Assembly (NCBI GenBank): GCA_013416405.1
Contig: JACCET010000008.1
Location: forward strand, 124,001 to 188,000
Length of the DNA: 64,000 nucleotides
Origin: Alcaligenaceae bacterium
GTDB taxonomy: Bacteria > Pseudomonadota > Gammaproteobacteria > Burkholderiales > Burkholderiaceae_B
Direction: 5' to 3'
Position 1 is the stretch's first letter. Each line of letters starts with the position of its first letter. Below are positions 42,644-51,145 of the stretch, piece by piece. Both the position numbers and the translations under genes were made by a program. A model generated the notes under the pieces. The model had not been told where the DNA came from. It saw nothing but the letters and a program-made list of their open reading frames with translations, and searched no databases.

Positions 42644-44149
42644 TTATTGTGTCTGCGCTGCCCGCCGCGCGGCTCGTCGTCGAATAATGTAGGGATACAA
42701 CAGCCCCAAAATGATAAACGCAATAATGCCGAGGGAAATTGGACGGCCGAAGAATTGGGCCAGGATACTGCCTTTGGCACCCCCAATAAGATAGCCCTGA
42801 ACAAAACCATGTTCGGCAATCGGACCCAGAATTATCCCCAGTACAATGGGCGAAGCAGTAAATCCGACCCGGGCCAATCCCCACGCCAGGCAGCCCAGCA
42901 CCACCATTTGCTGCACCTCGTAGGCGTTGTTGTTAATGGCGAAGCTACCCAAAATGGTAAGGAACGCCACTGACGGCACGAGCACAGTTTTGGGTATGGA
43001 GATAATCGTCTTGAAGGCGTAACGCCCAATGACCAAGCCAACCGGCAGCATGATAAGCGTGGCCAGGATCAAGCCCCAGATAAAGGTATAAACAATGGCG
43101 CTTTGGTCGCTGAACAGAGTAGGGCCAGTGCGTATGCCTTGCACCAGTAAAGCGCCCAAGATGATTGCATCGGGCGGTGTGCCCGGAATCCCTAGCACCA
43201 ATGTGGGGATGAGGCCGCCACCCACTGTTGCGTTATTGGCCGACTCGGTGGCCACCACGCCGTCGGGCTCACCTTTGCCGAAATTGTCGCGTCGGGGCGA
43301 AACCCGCTTGGCCTCGGAATACGAAACCAGCCCAGCGATAGAGCCGCCCGCCCCCGGCAATATTCCGATGACTGTGCCAATCAGCGAGCTGCGTACAACG
43401 TTCATCTTGCCGCGCCGAAGATAGCCTAGCGCTTCGAATAAACGGTAACCGCGAACCTTCTCGGGCATTTTGAGGTGCGGGGTGGCATTGGCCGCCAAAT
43501 CGATAATGACGGGAATACAGTAGATACCAATTAAAGCGGCCACCACATCGATGCCGCCCAGCAGTTCTTGCATGTCGCCGACGTAGCGGATGTCGCCGCC
43601 TACCTCAGCCACACCCACCATGGCCAGCAGCATGCCGATGCAGCCGCCTATAAGGCCTTTGATCGTACTGCCTTCGTCCAGGGAAGCGATAAGCGTAAGC
43701 CCAAATATGGCGAGCCAAAAGTATTCGATGGGGCCAAAGCTAAGCGCCACCGTCGCCAAAGGCGGAGCTAGCAGCATCAGGCAAAATGCACCCACCAGAC
43801 CGCCAATAACGGAAGCCAGGCAAGCCAAGGTCATGGCAAGATCGCCATTACCGTTCTTGGCCATCGGGAAGCCGTCAAAGGTTGTGGCAATTGAAGATGG
43901 CGTACCGGGCGTATTGAGCAAAATGGCCGCGTAGGCACCGCCATAAATCGCGCCGGTATAAATGGCCCCAAGCGTAATCAGGGCCGTGGCGGGAGGCATT
44001 ACAAATGTGAACGGTACCAGGACGGCAATCGCCATCGTGGCCGTGAGCCCAGGCAGTGCGCCGATCACCGTACCCGCAATGACGCCACCCAATGCCAGAA
44101 GCAAACTGATCGGCGTAAGCGCTGAAACTAAAAAGGAGAAATCAAACAT
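42644..44149 (-). CDS. tctA: Tripartite tricarboxylate transporter large permease TctA
   Basis: 501-aa inner-membrane permease with about twelve segments. TctA signatures are GTVIGALPGLTATMAIAVL, GAIYGGAYAAILLNTPGTPS and the second-half repeat GTVIGILPGAGGSIAGLVSY followed by GGLIPTLVLGIPGTPPDA. It carries out proton- or sodium-coupled uptake of a carboxylate delivered by a TctC protein. It lies between tctC (86-base gap with a hairpin) and tctB. Confidence 0.95.
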   Translation of the reverse strand: MFDFSFLVSALTPISLLLALGGVIAGTVIGALPGLTATMAIAVLVPFTFVMPPATALITLGAIYTGAIYGGAYAAILLNTPGTPSSIATTFDGFPMAKNGNGDLAMTLACLASVIGGLVGAFCLMLLAPPLATVALSFGPIEYFWLAIFGLTLIASLDEGSTIKGLIGGCIGMLLAMVGVAEVGGDIRYVGDMQELLGGIDVVAALIGIYCIPVIIDLAANATPHLKMPEKVRGYRLFEALGYLRRGKMNVVRSSLIGTVIGILPGAGGSIAGLVSYSEAKRVSPRRDNFGKGEPDGVVATESANNATVGGGLIPTLVLGIPGTPPDAIILGALLVQGIRTGPTLFSDQSAIVYTFIWGLILATLIMLPVGLVIGRYAFKTIISIPKTVLVPSVAFLTILGSFAINNNAYEVQQMVVLGCLAWGLARVGFTASPIVLGIILGPIAEHGFVQGYLIGGAKGSILAQFFGRPISLGIIAFIILGLLYPYIIRRRAARRAAQTQ

Positions 44150-44177
44150 AAAAGTCGGTTGTAATTAAAGTTGAAAG

Positions 44178-44209
44178 CGATAACCCTGCGAGGAGTTGCA
44201 GGGTTATCG
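44178..44209 (-). terminator. Hairpin between tctC and tctA
   Basis: CGATAACCCTGC/GCAGGGTTATCG, a perfect 12-bp stem with an eight-base loop, followed on the minus strand by CTTTCAACTTTAATT. It sits between the receptor gene and the permease genes and probably lowers permease expression relative to receptor. Confidence 0.65.
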
Positions 44210-44234
44210 AGACCGATACTTATTTGCTTGTTAT

Positions 44235-45188
44235 TTATTTCTTGGTAATGCCCATTTGCTTGGCCAGTTCGCCGTAGCGCGCTTTGATTTCAGCCATGAA
44301 GCCGGGCATTTCCTTGGTGCCAATATCAAGCATGGAAAACCCGTTTTCTTCCATCTTGGCGATGAAATCCGGATCTTTGTTGATATCTTGCAGAATCTGT
44401 GTCAGACGCTCTTGTATGGGAGCTGGCGTGGATTTGGGTACTGCTACACCACGATAGGCGCCCCCGACCAGATCGTAGCCAGATTCCTTGAAAGTGGGGC
44501 AATCGGGCAGTTTGGGGTGGCGTTTTTCCATGGCTACGGCAAGGCAACGAACTTGATCGCCCAATTGCATTTGTACCGTGGTGTAGCCCCAGCCCGCGTT
44601 GACCTGTTCGCCCAATATCGCCATATTGGCCTTGCCTGTGCCCGAGAATGGGATATACGTGGTTTTGATGTCGGCCATCATGTCAAAGCGCTGCTGTGCC
44701 AGATGATTGGCCGAGTTTGTGCCCGATCCAGATACGGTGGTGGCGCCAGGTGCCTTTTTTGCGGCCTCGATATATTCCTTCAGTGTCTTGATGGGGCTGC
44801 TGGCCGGTACCAACAAAGCGTCGGGGGTTACGTGAAACCAGTAAAGCGTATTGATATCGTCGGTTTCATAGCCAACGTCTTTCTGAAGGGGCTGCAAAAC
44901 AATATGAGGTAGATTCGTGCCTACGACTGTGTAGCCATCGGGCGTTAGGCGGTTCATTTGCGACCAGACCACAGCTCCACCCCCACCAGGTTTGTACTGG
45001 ATGGCCAGGCGCTGCCCGGTTAATTTTTGGAATACAGGCTCTTGCAGACGCGCCGAAATATCGGATTCTCCGCCCGGACCAAACGGGATAATGTAGTTAA
45101 CAGTTCTATCCGGATACTCGGCCGCAGCCACGTTCATGCACGATGCAATAGCCATCACGCCCACGCAAAGTTTCCATGTGTATTTCAT
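44235..45188 (-). CDS. tctC: TctC, substrate-binding protein of the tripartite transporter
   Basis: 317-aa receptor; signal peptide to about residue 23 (NVAAAE). IIPFGPGGESDISARLQ, YKPGGGGAVVWSQMN, PDGYTVVGTNLPHI and IPFSGTGKANMAILGE are typical but more divergent than the other Bug proteins here (SGTGKAN replaces YKGG). It is followed by tctA and tctB, so this is a full transporter, probably for citrate, tartrate or another di- or tricarboxylate. The region upstream (45189-45402) shows no other gene. Confidence 0.9.
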   Translation of the reverse strand: MKYTWKLCVGVMAIASCMNVAAAEYPDRTVNYIIPFGPGGESDISARLQEPVFQKLTGQRLAIQYKPGGGGAVVWSQMNRLTPDGYTVVGTNLPHIVLQPLQKDVGYETDDINTLYWFHVTPDALLVPASSPIKTLKEYIEAAKKAPGATTVSGSGTNSANHLAQQRFDMMADIKTTYIPFSGTGKANMAILGEQVNAGWGYTTVQMQLGDQVRCLAVAMEKRHPKLPDCPTFKESGYDLVGGAYRGVAVPKSTPAPIQERLTQILQDINKDPDFIAKMEENGFSMLDIGTKEMPGFMAEIKARYGELAKQMGITKK

Positions 45189-45402
45189 TTTTTGTCTCCT
45201 TTAGTGTTGTCAGTCTTTCGTTAGACTTTAGACTCAGGCGCTTGAACCTGTGCTTATCTTAAGGTTTGAAACCAGCTTGCCGCTGGCCTATTAAGAGATA
45301 AACAAACGACAGATCGACACGCCTTCTGAAACGATCATAAGCGTGAAAACCTCTCATGGCAACTATATGATATAGATCTATTTTGTAACATGCGCTCAGC
45401 TC

Positions 45403-45558
45403 GTTGTTACTTTGGTTCCGCATAGCGAACCACTGTTGCATCGCGCGGTGGGTGTGGCGGATCAGGTTTACTTGCTGCAAAGTGGCAAGGTCGTATTGAC
45501 GGAGCGGGCCAGCAATATCGATATGGAACACTTGCACGAGTTATATTTTGCGCATTGA
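45403..45558 (+). pseudogene. C-terminal remnant of a LivF-type ABC ATPase
   Basis: This plus-strand stretch reads as VVTLVPHSEPLLHRAVGVAD, then QVYLLQSGKVVLTERASNID and HLHELYFAH with a stop. The pattern (ADQVYLLQSGKVVL and a final short helix) matches the end of LivF ATPases, where VADRGYVLETGRIVLEG is usual. No Walker motifs or start precede it; a stop codon occurs at 45373. It is a 52-codon remnant of a lost branched-chain-type transporter between tctC and rlmA. Identification rests on pattern recall only. Confidence 0.45.
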
Positions 45559-45585
45559 TCCGAACGCATGAAGAAAATCAAGTAG

Positions 45586-46443
45586 CTAATCCGCAAGCAC
45601 AAAGGCCATTACCTTGAACCGTGCCAGGCGTACATCTACCGTGACGGATAGTCGATCCAGTGTTTTCAGTTTGGCCAGGCCGTCCGCGCTTGCCCGGAAC
45701 AGGTGTGGCGTCATGGCAAGCAGGTCGGCTATTTGCTCCGCGCTCGTTAATTCCAGGGAATAGCTCAGCGTTTCTGATCCCACGTGTTTGAAGCCAGGGG
45801 GATCGGATTCATTGCCAGCCCGTTCCGGCTTGAGCGTGGGATAGATGATTTCCCGTAGTTCGCGTAGGTGTTGAGGGCCTGCATCGACTTGTAGCAATTG
45901 GCCATGGGGCGCAAGCACCCTGGCAAATTCGGCATAGACGGGAAAGCCAAACATACACAGTAGCCAGTCCAGCGAAGCAGACTGTATGGGCAGGTTGGCA
46001 TTGCTGCCCACCAGCCAGGTCGTTTGTTTATCTCTTTTGGCGGCGGCCTGAATGGCCCATTTGGAGATGTCCAGCCCCGCCAGGACAAGCGCGATGCCTG
46101 GCGTGCTGCCAGCCGCTACGCAACGCAGATAGTGACCTTCACCGCATCCTGCGTCCAGGCAACGGATAGTGCTGTTTGCTGGCGTATTGCGCAGAATCGT
46201 TGCGCTCGTGGCGTTGGCGATCGGATCATAGACGCCAGAGCTTAGAAACCGCCTGCGCGAAGCAACCATTTCCTTACTGTCGCCGGGATCGCGCGAGCGT
46301 TTCATTTGCACGGGAAGCAGATGGACATAACCTTGGCTGGAAATGTCGAAATTGTGACCTGATGCACATTGCCAGGTATTTTCATGGCGATGCAGGTCTG
46401 TACCATCCAGCGGGCAGGCCAAGGCTTGAAACGGTGTGATCAT
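45586..46443 (-). CDS. rlmA: RlmA-like 23S rRNA guanine-N1 methyltransferase, incomplete zinc motif
   Basis: 285-aa SAM-dependent methyltransferase resembling RlmA, which methylates a guanine in 23S rRNA helix 35. The N-terminal CPLDGTDL, CASGHNFD and the linker RSRDPGDSKEMVASRRRFLSSG (shown in part) are diagnostic; SAM motif RCLDAGCGEGHYL is present. The usual zinc knuckle has four ligands (CPxC and CxxxH). Here the second cysteine is Asp12-like (CPLDG), so zinc may be weak or absent. It appears to be an independent gene. Confidence 0.8.
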   Translation of the reverse strand: MITPFQALACPLDGTDLHRHENTWQCASGHNFDISSQGYVHLLPVQMKRSRDPGDSKEMVASRRRFLSSGVYDPIANATSATILRNTPANSTIRCLDAGCGEGHYLRCVAAGSTPGIALVLAGLDISKWAIQAAAKRDKQTTWLVGSNANLPIQSASLDWLLCMFGFPVYAEFARVLAPHGQLLQVDAGPQHLRELREIIYPTLKPERAGNESDPPGFKHVGSETLSYSLELTSAEQIADLLAMTPHLFRASADGLAKLKTLDRLSVTVDVRLARFKVMAFVLAD

Positions 46444-46664
46444 GGACGTAGTGAATAAAGGGACGAGCCGATTCAGTAGGATGGAATGGTACTTGATTCG
46501 GGGGTAATGACGATAGTCTAACGCCGTGTCGCCGCATCAGGGAAGGCGTGGGCTATGCGGCGGCGTCCTCAGACTCAACGTAAAAATTTGTGTATTCGAC
46601 TGCGGATCCTGCTGGTCAACAGCTATTATCGATTGGTTAAATTTTCACAGCAAAAAGAGGGCGC

Positions 46665-47627
46665 ATGATACAGAGTCGGACTTCCAGTTTTCTCGTGGCT
46701 ATAGGCATGTCATTGACCAGTACGGCGATCGCCGCTGACATCAAGGGATCTGCAGACCATCCACTGCTGAGCCGATTCCCGTCCGCAGAAATACGTGCAT
46801 ACCAAGCAAAGGGTTTCGACGCCGCAGTTTTGCCCAGAGGCAAGGTCGATAACAGCGATACACCGGACGAGTTGCTGGAACTCGAAGGCAAGGTCACGCG
46901 GATAGACTATCGAATCCCTGGTGAGCGGTCGGTTCTGGAAGTAATGCGCAACTACGAAAAAGCGTTAGAGCAGGCAGGATTCAATACACTCTTTGCTTGC
47001 AACAACCGGCAAGAGTGTGGAGACGACATGATGGCTTTCATTGCCCTTAGCGGACAAGTACGGCCAAAAGGTTTTGGTGATGCTTCCTTTGGCGACAGTG
47101 CCGAGCGCGCCTTGCTTGCACATCGCAGTGATGATGCCGGCGAGGTGCACGTATTCTTGCATGCGGTAGAGGATACGGCCAATAAACGGACACTGCTGTA
47201 TCAGCAGGTCGTTGAAGGAGCCGCATTGAAGGACGACCAAGTGAAGGTGTTGCAAGCCGACGAGCTGCAACAGTCGCTTGACCGGCAAGGGCACGTGGCA
47301 ATTCCAGGCGTTTATTTTGATACCGGTAAAGCGAATATCAAACCTGAATCCGATGTGGCCCTGGCCGAAATGGCTAAGCTGCTTCAGGGTAAAGCTGATC
47401 TGAAGGTCTATGTTGTTGGGCACACTGATAATGTGGGTACGCTCGATGCTAATATTGCGCTGTCAGAGGCGCGAGCAAGCGCCGTGGCCCAAGCCTTGAT
47501 TGCCTCACATCAAATCGATGCGGCGCGTTTAGCCGCAAAAGGTGTTGCATCATTAGCGCCGGTTGCCAGTAATGCCGACGAGGCAGGCCGTGCGCGTAAC
47601 CGGCGGGTTGAGATCGTAGTGCAGTAG
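46665..47627 (+). CDS. OmpA-domain cell-envelope protein with DUF4892-like N-terminus
   Basis: 320-aa exported protein (signal to about residue 23, TAIAAD). The N-terminal part (ADHPLLSRFPSAEIRAYQAK) resembles DUF4892; the C-terminal OmpA/MotB domain has VYFDTGKANIKPESDVALAE, VVGHTDNVGTLDANIALSEA and NRRVEIVVQ, the peptidoglycan-binding elements. It probably links envelope and cell wall. It stands alone; 220 bases upstream contain only a short GCCGCAT inverted repeat and no other gene. Confidence 0.83.
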   Translation: MIQSRTSSFLVAIGMSLTSTAIAADIKGSADHPLLSRFPSAEIRAYQAKGFDAAVLPRGKVDNSDTPDELLELEGKVTRIDYRIPGERSVLEVMRNYEKALEQAGFNTLFACNNRQECGDDMMAFIALSGQVRPKGFGDASFGDSAERALLAHRSDDAGEVHVFLHAVEDTANKRTLLYQQVVEGAALKDDQVKVLQADELQQSLDRQGHVAIPGVYFDTGKANIKPESDVALAEMAKLLQGKADLKVYVVGHTDNVGTLDANIALSEARASAVAQALIASHQIDAARLAAKGVASLAPVASNADEAGRARNRRVEIVVQ

Positions 47628-47725
47628 TGCTGAGCTTAGCAAATTAGGTTGATGCAGGAAAAGTCCGTTACGCTTCACACCCTTAACCTGTTACGATTAA
47701 ATTTACGCATTCACAGGGAATTCGT

Positions 47726-48730
47726 GTGGCCTATCATCTGCCAGCTAATCCACCCTTATTTTTCGTTCTCAATGGTACCTCGGGTGGTAACGATTCAAGC
47801 ACGACCCGTCAAACCATCGAAGCTGCCATGCATTCAGCGGGGCGTACATTTCACCTGTTTGTTATCGGTGAGCCCAATGATATCGCGGCTACCGCACAAC
47901 AGGCGATCGATGCAGCCCAGGCGGAAGGGGGCGTGGTAGTTGCCGTTGGCGGCGACGGAACCATCAATGCGGTCGCCAATGTCGCATTGGAACGCGGCTG
48001 CGTATTCGGTGCGATTCCGCAGGGCACCTTTAATTATTTTGGGCGCACGCATGGCATCCCCGAAGATATTCACGGCTCGCTTGAAGATTTATTGCAAGGT
48101 GAGCCCACGCCTGTGCAGGTCGGCCTGGTGAATGGTCGGGTGTTTTTGGTCAACGCGAGTGTCGGTTTGTACCCAGATCTGCTCGAGGATCGTGAGGTGT
48201 TCAAACAGCGTTATGGCAGAAGCCGACTTGTCGCGATGTGGTCTGCCCTCGTTACGGCTTTTGGCGATCATCGCTATCTGGATTTAGAGATGGACAAGGA
48301 AGGTGAACGCGTTCACCTTCGGGCAACCGCGCTCTTCATAGGCAATAATCGCCTTCAACTTGAACAGGTCGGCATGCGCGAGGCCGAAGCGGTCAAGCAA
48401 GGACAGCTTGCGGGGATTGCGGTGAACCACGTGGGAACATTGGCCATGTTGTGGCTGGCAGCGCGTGGCGCTTTCGGAAGCCTGGGCGATGCTGACAATG
48501 TTACGGGGTTCAGCTTTCGCAGCCTTGTTGTTGCATCATTTGGACTGCTGAATAAGCAACCCAGTACAGCTCAGGCCCCGCATCTGACCGGCAAAGGCCA
48601 TAAAACCAAACGACGCATCAAGGTAGCCGCCGATGGCGAAATTATGTGGCTGCAGGCGCCGCTGGAGTTTCGTGTAGCACCTGAACCATTGTTGTTGATC
48701 AAGCGCCGCCACAATACAGATGCCGCATGA
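47726..48730 (+). CDS. Diacylglycerol kinase-family lipid kinase
   Basis: 334-aa protein with the DAGK catalytic domain: FFVLNGTSGG, the nucleotide-binding VVVAVGGDGTINAVANVAL and GTFNYFGRTHGIP, plus a C-terminal beta domain. It phosphorylates diacylglycerol or another lipid alcohol at the inner membrane. The start is GTG 47726 with AGGGA six bases upstream. The stop overlaps the next ATG in ATGA, so it is co-translated with the phosphoesterase. Confidence 0.88.
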   Translation: MAYHLPANPPLFFVLNGTSGGNDSSTTRQTIEAAMHSAGRTFHLFVIGEPNDIAATAQQAIDAAQAEGGVVVAVGGDGTINAVANVALERGCVFGAIPQGTFNYFGRTHGIPEDIHGSLEDLLQGEPTPVQVGLVNGRVFLVNASVGLYPDLLEDREVFKQRYGRSRLVAMWSALVTAFGDHRYLDLEMDKEGERVHLRATALFIGNNRLQLEQVGMREAEAVKQGQLAGIAVNHVGTLAMLWLAARGAFGSLGDADNVTGFSFRSLVVASFGLLNKQPSTAQAPHLTGKGHKTKRRIKVAADGEIMWLQAPLEFRVAPEPLLLIKRRHNTDAA

Positions 48731-49533
48731 AGATGGCACTGCATATTTCCGACACGCACTTTGGTACCGAAAGGCCCAAGGTCGTGCGTGCACTGGAAGG
48801 GTTGGTGCGCAAGGAAGCGCCCGATGTGGTGATATTGTCTGGTGACATCACACAGCGGGCGCGAGCTGTCGAGTTCTCTGCCGCCGCGTCCTTTCTGGAT
48901 CGTTTGGCCATTCCCGCCAGATTAGTCATAGCCGGGAACCATGACGTGCCATTGTTTGATTTGGTGTCGCGCCTGCTCTGGCCCTACGCGCGCTACAAGC
49001 GTGTCTTCGGGCCTGATCTTGAACCGGTTCTTGATACCCCCTTTCTGCTGGCTGTCGGAGTACGCACCACACGTCGCTATCGGCATATCGAAGGTGAGGT
49101 GTCTGACGAACAGATCGATAGCGTGGCGCGGCGCTTGCAGCAAGCAGAGCAAGAGCAACTGCGCATCGTGGTGACGCATCAGCCCGTTTATGTGCAGCGC
49201 GACGAGGATAAAGAGCACTTATTGCGCGGCCACGAGCGAGCCATCCGCGTATGGGCGCAAGCGGGGGCTGATTTGATATTGGGTGGCCATATTCATAGAC
49301 CTTTCATCAGTGCGCTGCATCAAAGCCATGCCGCGTTGCCGCGTCCCGTCTGGGCCGTACAGGCCGGTACGGCCGTGTCATCCCGGATTCGCCATGAAGC
49401 CAACAACTCCATCAATCTTGTTCGCCATGGGGTGGATGCCGGGTCGCGCCATTGTGTTGTAGAGCGATGGGATTATGACGAGGCGAGTGATGAATTCATG
49501 ATGGTTGAAAGCGCGGCGCTGCAGGGCTTGTAG
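48727..49533 (+). CDS. Calcineurin-like metallophosphoesterase
   Basis: 268-aa cytoplasmic phosphoesterase with the five family motifs: ISDTHFG, LSGDITQRAR, AGNHDVP, VVTHQPVY and LGGHIHRPF. These hold two metals. Related proteins hydrolyse cyclic nucleotides, UDP-diacylglucosamine or phosphodiesters of lipids. Coupling to the lipid kinase gene (ATGA overlap) suggests a lipid phosphate or glycerophosphodiester substrate. Confidence 0.88.
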   Translation: MKMALHISDTHFGTERPKVVRALEGLVRKEAPDVVILSGDITQRARAVEFSAAASFLDRLAIPARLVIAGNHDVPLFDLVSRLLWPYARYKRVFGPDLEPVLDTPFLLAVGVRTTRRYRHIEGEVSDEQIDSVARRLQQAEQEQLRIVVTHQPVYVQRDEDKEHLLRGHERAIRVWAQAGADLILGGHIHRPFISALHQSHAALPRPVWAVQAGTAVSSRIRHEANNSINLVRHGVDAGSRHCVVERWDYDEASDEFMMVESAALQGL

Positions 49534-49622
49534 GTGTGCCAGCCGCGCCGGGACGATATGGCCCAGGCGCAGTACAATTTTTGCCTTCATGATGCATCCA
49601 ACATTTCTTAAGGACGAAATCC

Positions 49623-50594
49623 ATGTACTCCAGAATACTTCGCTGCGCGCTGACCGCTGTCGTGCTTGTGACAGCTTCCGCAGCTGTCTTTGCGGCCGAC
49701 TGGCCTCAGAAATCCGTGCGCGTCATTGTGGCCTATCCGCCCGGCGGCGTCAGTGATTCCGTTACCCGTGCCATTGCAGACAAGCTGAGCACGAGTCTGG
49801 GTGTTTCGTTTGTGGTCGAAAACAAGGGCGGGGCTGGCGGGACAATAGGCATGAACGAAGTGGCCAAGGCAGCGCCCGACGGCTATACCATCGGGTTTTC
49901 GTCCGTCAGTCCGCTGGCATTGTCGCCCGCCATTCGCGAGGTTCCCTACGACCCCAAGAAGGACATTGCACCGATTGGGAGCGTGATGGTCTCACCCGTG
50001 ATATTGCTGGGCACTTCGGCATTCATCGGCAAGACCATGGATGACGTGGTTTCCCAGTCCAAGGCCGAGCCAGGCGTGTTGCGTTGGTCGACATCGGGCC
50101 TGGGCTCGCTGGGGCATCTGATGCTGGAGCAATTGCAGCAGGCCGCAGATATCGAAGTGACGCATATTCCCTATAAAGGGGCTGGTCAGCAACTGACCGA
50201 TGCCTTGGGCGGGCAGTTCGAGCTTATCTCGACGAACATGGGCTCCGCCGTCAAAACCAATATAGCCAGTGGTGCTTTTGTGCCCCTGGCAATTGCGGCA
50301 CCAGCACGTGTCGATTCCCTGCCCGAAGTGCCTACCTTCAGTGAGATAGGCTACGCGCAGGCGAACAAAATGTCTGTGTTTGGATTCTATGCGCCGGGTG
50401 CCACGTCGGATGCCATAGTCAGCAAGCTGAACTCAGAGATCAACCATATCGTTGCCACGCCCGAAATACAGAAACTGCTTGCGGACAGCAACAATATTCC
50501 TGCCACTAGCACGCCCAAGGCGTTCGCCGACGATATTCAGCAAGAGCTGGCATCCAATCGGGCGTTGGCAAAGAAGGTGGGTTTGGCTCCGTGA
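49623..50594 (+). CDS. Bug/TctC family substrate-binding protein
   Basis: 323-aa periplasmic receptor; signal peptide with cleavage near VFAAD. VIVAYPPGGVSDSVTRAI, VVENKGGAGGTIGMNEVA, PDGYTIGFSSVSPLALS and HIPYKGAGQQLTDALGG identify the family. It stands alone with AAGGA before the start and no permease nearby. It is the sixth receptor of this family in the window. Its proximity to envelope genes gives no hint of ligand. Confidence 0.87.
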   Translation: MYSRILRCALTAVVLVTASAAVFAADWPQKSVRVIVAYPPGGVSDSVTRAIADKLSTSLGVSFVVENKGGAGGTIGMNEVAKAAPDGYTIGFSSVSPLALSPAIREVPYDPKKDIAPIGSVMVSPVILLGTSAFIGKTMDDVVSQSKAEPGVLRWSTSGLGSLGHLMLEQLQQAADIEVTHIPYKGAGQQLTDALGGQFELISTNMGSAVKTNIASGAFVPLAIAAPARVDSLPEVPTFSEIGYAQANKMSVFGFYAPGATSDAIVSKLNSEINHIVATPEIQKLLADSNNIPATSTPKAFADDIQQELASNRALAKKVGLAP

Positions 50595-50773
50595 CGTTCT
50601 GCCTGGCCTTCAAGTATTTGATTTTGGCACCTGGGTTCGCGTGCTGCATTGCAAGGCAGAATTTACAGAACCTGTCATTTGAATGGAGCTGCTGAACACA
50701 AGAATCTGATAACCTTGCTTGATCCTTGCGTCAGCAAGGACAGCAATTCTTTTCTTGTTTAAGGAGCGACTTC

Positions 50774-51112
50774 ATGGCTGGAAAATTCGAAATATATAAA
50801 GATAAAGCTGGTGAGTTCCGGTTCAGGCTGAAAGCCAGCAATGGTCAGGCAATTCTGGCCAGCGAGGGCTACAAGGCCAAGGCCTCATGCTTGAATGGTA
50901 TTGAGTCCGTCAAGAAGAATGCTGCCAACGATGGGCTATTCGAACGCAAGCAGACTCCGTCGGGAAAATATATGTTCAATCTGAAATCCACGAATGGACA
51001 GGTCATAGGTACAAGCCAGCAATACGATACCGAGGCATCGCGCAATAATGGTATTGCGTCGGTGGTTAACCATGCACCTGACGCATCGGTGGACGACGAA
51101 ACGGCTGAGTAG
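50774..51112 (+). CDS. YegP/DUF1508 tandem-repeat protein
   Basis: 112-aa soluble protein with two copies of the DUF1508 repeat: FEIYKDKAGEFRFRLKASNG and KYMFNLKSTNGQVIGTSQQY, each ending in a GYKAKAS/QYDTEASRNNGIASV helix. It resembles E. coli YegP; function is unknown. ATG 50774 has AAGGAG seven bases upstream. A small hairpin (TCCTTGC/GCAAGGA at 50723-50740) lies upstream and may end the Bug transcript. The gene is convergent with the TSUP permease. Confidence 0.85.
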   Translation: MAGKFEIYKDKAGEFRFRLKASNGQAILASEGYKAKASCLNGIESVKKNAANDGLFERKQTPSGKYMFNLKSTNGQVIGTSQQYDTEASRNNGIASVVNHAPDASVDDETAE

Positions 51113-51145
51113 CTAGGCGCTGCCCGATAGTAGGGCAGGCACTGT

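Noticed and set aside
49590-49603. CATGATGCATCC near the Bug gene at 49623 as a further ATGCAT box
   Set aside because: It lacks the A/T-rich flanks and matches only the six-base core, which is expected by chance.
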